DNA of 13,387 nt from NCBI GenBank assembly GCA_021817875.1, contig JAKAFQ010000048.1:1-13387 (forward strand), written 5' to 3'. Within the stretch, counting starts at the first letter, position 1, and each line of letters begins with the position of its first letter. This DNA comes from Pseudomonadota bacterium. GTDB lineage: Bacteria > Pseudomonadota > Gammaproteobacteria > Steroidobacterales > Steroidobacteraceae. Shown piece after piece: positions 12,578 through 13,387 of this stretch. The notes below the pieces were generated by a model. It made no database searches. It saw only the letters and a program-made list of their open reading frames with translations, and was not told where the DNA came from. The translations under genes were made by a program, and so were the position numbers.

Positions 12578-12632
12578 AGATCGTGGCGTGGCGGACCAGG
12601 CGATCGACCGCGGCGAGTGTCATGGCGGCATC
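12578..12632 (-). pseudogene. istB internal fragment upstream of the insertion
   Basis: The minus strand encodes DAAMTLAAVDRLVRHATIF, the stretch that precedes MNVESYRRR in IstB proteins of this IS21 subgroup. Upstream the frame hits a stop, and the sequence changes to an opposite-strand istB fragment. It is the other half of the gene interrupted at 9949. Confidence 0.65.
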
Positions 12633-12794
12633 GGCGCAAGCCGACCCTCATCAGCACAGATTTGCCGTATCCGGCCTGGCAGGACTTCCTCGGCAACCGA
12701 CCCCGCCCTCACCAAGGCGCTCCTCAGCCGCCTTCGCGAACGCTGCCACACCGTCGTCATCGACGGACCGTCCCTGCGGCCGCAGACCGGCTGA
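12627..12794 (+). pseudogene. Second istB C-terminal fragment (IS21 type), frameshifted
   Basis: The plus strand reads RRKPTLISTDLPYPAWQDFL followed by GN. After a one-base shift near 12700 it continues DPALTKALLSRLRERCHTVV, then IDGPSLRPQTG and a stop at 12794. This is the C-terminus of an IstB from a different IS21 lineage than the minus-strand copy: a different tail ending, and the opposite orientation. Neither IstA nor the ATPase motifs remain. It is non-functional. Confidence 0.75.
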
Positions 12795-13028
12795 ACGTAC
12801 CGGAGCCCCAGACTCCCTTCGCCAAGTCACCGGTGCCCCTACCGCGGTGGGCGCCGTCATCCCATCGCCCATCAATGCCGCGCAGAATCGTGCGCGCTAT
12901 CCCGTCACCCCGCAGGGCTCATCCTGCCAAGCAGACCCGGGCTCTTTTTGCCGAGCGGCGCAGGTTCACAGTGCCGTCGGCTGAGAACACGTACCGTTCA
13001 GCGGCGTTGCCGACTCAGGGGTCTTCAC
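12795..13028. other. Non-coding spacer
   Basis: No gene, RNA or repeat is recognised between the istB remnant and the next plus-strand gene. It probably contains the missing end of the second IS21 remnant and the upstream region of the 13029 gene. No convincing promoter or Shine-Dalgarno was found. Confidence 0.4.
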
Positions 13029-13387
13029 ATGACCACCGCCTCGTCCGAAGAAATACGCATCCAAGTCAAGCTGACCGTCCTCGAAAGTCAGCGCGAAGAA
13101 CTTCAGCTTGCTTGGCAGGAGATCGTGGCAGGCAAGCGGGTGCGCCTGAATGCTCTCAACCTTGAAGCCTCGGCGATCACGGAGCGCGCGATGAGCGCGC
13201 TTGTTCTCATCGAGGACGCGATAAGTCAATATCCGTTCACGGGCCAGGCGCGTCGACTGGCGTGCTTTCTCGCCGGCGTCTACAACGGATCCGACTTTCC
13301 GTTTGATCTGACAGACCTGCGGGCGCTCGACGCGGCCCTCGCCAACGCCTGCCTCGACTACCTGAACTACGACCGACTGGCTCGGCG
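13029..13387 (+). CDS. DUF7673-like hypothetical protein, partial
   Basis: An open frame of 119 codons begins with ATG at 13029 and continues past the right edge. The N-terminus is charged and helical (EEIRIQVKLTVLESQREELQ). The region GQARRLACFLAGVYNGSDFP, followed by FDLTDLRALDAALANACLDY, matches the DUF7673 pattern of 'ARRxAxFLxxxxN...FDLTDLxxxD'. Such proteins of unknown function are commonly found on plasmids and integrative elements. No strong Shine-Dalgarno is seen before the ATG, so the start is provisional. The family call is from memory of the motif. Confidence 0.7.
   Translation, partial: MTTASSEEIRIQVKLTVLESQREELQLAWQEIVAGKRVRLNALNLEASAITERAMSALVLIEDAISQYPFTGQARRLACFLAGVYNGSDFPFDLTDLRALDAALANACLDYLNYDRLAR

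Larger units (their letters stand above)
9338..12632 (-). mobile_element. IS21-type element remnant, interrupted by a serine-recombinase unit
   Basis: In minus-strand order the remnant contains a short istB piece (12578-12632), the inserted 9950-12577 unit, the istB 3' end (9780-9949), a small third ORF (9551-9783) and the terminal repeats (9338-9382). The istA gene and most of istB are absent. The upstream side ends abruptly at about 12624-12632, where an opposite-strand istB fragment begins. The element appears to have inserted into an ISL3 transposase gene. Confidence 0.65.

Noticed and set aside
9940..12585. Assignment of an exact target-site duplication for the serine-recombinase unit
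   Set aside because: The outer TCGA is shared by both flanks. A CG or CGAT duplication fits the bases but does not restore the remembered istB frame, so it cannot be settled here.
12403..12696. A 97-codon basic minus-strand ORF across the element end
   Set aside because: It runs through the inverted repeat and in the wrong frame through istB sequence, has no recognisable domain, and is best explained as chance.
12545..13165. A 206-codon plus-strand frame across the istB remnant and spacer
   Set aside because: Only the RRKPTLISTDLPYPAW part is meaningful (istB). The remainder is out-of-frame reading past a frameshift.
1..13387. tRNA, rRNA, riboswitch and CRISPR signals
   Set aside because: No cloverleaf, rRNA-like stretch, known aptamer pattern or repeat-spacer array was seen on either strand by reading; a covariance-model scan would be decisive.

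Overview
The window is GC-rich throughout, and its gene families (hydantoinase/oxoprolinase, EthD, VOC, IS21, IS630, ISL3) fit an environmental, high-GC Pseudomonadota. Nothing seen allows a genus to be named. It has two parts: an intact regulated catabolic cluster (1 to about 8545) and a scrap-yard of nested mobile elements (about 8600 to 12800). A new gene enters at the right edge.

Catabolic cluster. The minus-strand operon hyuA-like (6356-8449), hyuB-like (4553-6340), FAD-dependent oxidoreductase (3010-4527) and TetR-family regulator (2306-3010) is tightly packed, with gaps of 15 and 25 bp and a TGATG stop/start overlap before tetR. Further left is a divergent pair: a plus-strand Asp/Glu/hydantoin racemase (1114-1950), and a minus-strand two-domain EthD protein (245-979) that overlaps a VOC/glyoxalase-fold gene running off the left edge (1-248). 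A 19-bp palindrome, AAACTATACGGTATAGTTT, lies between the divergent genes (1043-1061). A one-mismatch copy (8494-8512) covers the -10 element of the hyuA promoter. The simplest reading is one TetR-controlled regulon that also represses its own regulator. It would process a small cyclic amide, lactam or imide, or another carboxylated or oxidised organic acid. The substrate cannot be read from the sequence.

Mobile-element region. Upstream of the hyuA promoter come an IS630-type transposase N-terminal remnant (about 8600-8908) and a frameshifted ISL3-type transposase C-terminal remnant (8967-9337). The ISL3 remnant is cut by the end of an IS21-type element, seen as tandem GACAAT-containing repeats at 9338-9382. 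That IS21 element retains a small frameshifted third ORF (9551-9783) and the 3' end of istB (9780-9949).

The istB gene is itself split by a 2.6-kb unit (9950-12577) bounded by perfect 21-bp inverted repeats. The unit carries three overlapping minus-strand genes: an HTH protein, a 98-aa protein and a large serine recombinase. This is the most interesting object in the window: a compact serine-recombinase transposon-like element. Its recombinase gene reads through the element's own terminal repeat and takes its stop codon from the interrupted istB.

To the right of the unit the istB sequence resumes for only about 50 bp. It then meets, head to head, a frameshifted fragment of a second, plus-strand istB (about 12627-12794). 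A short non-coding stretch leads to a plus-strand gene resembling the DUF7673 family (13029 to the window end).
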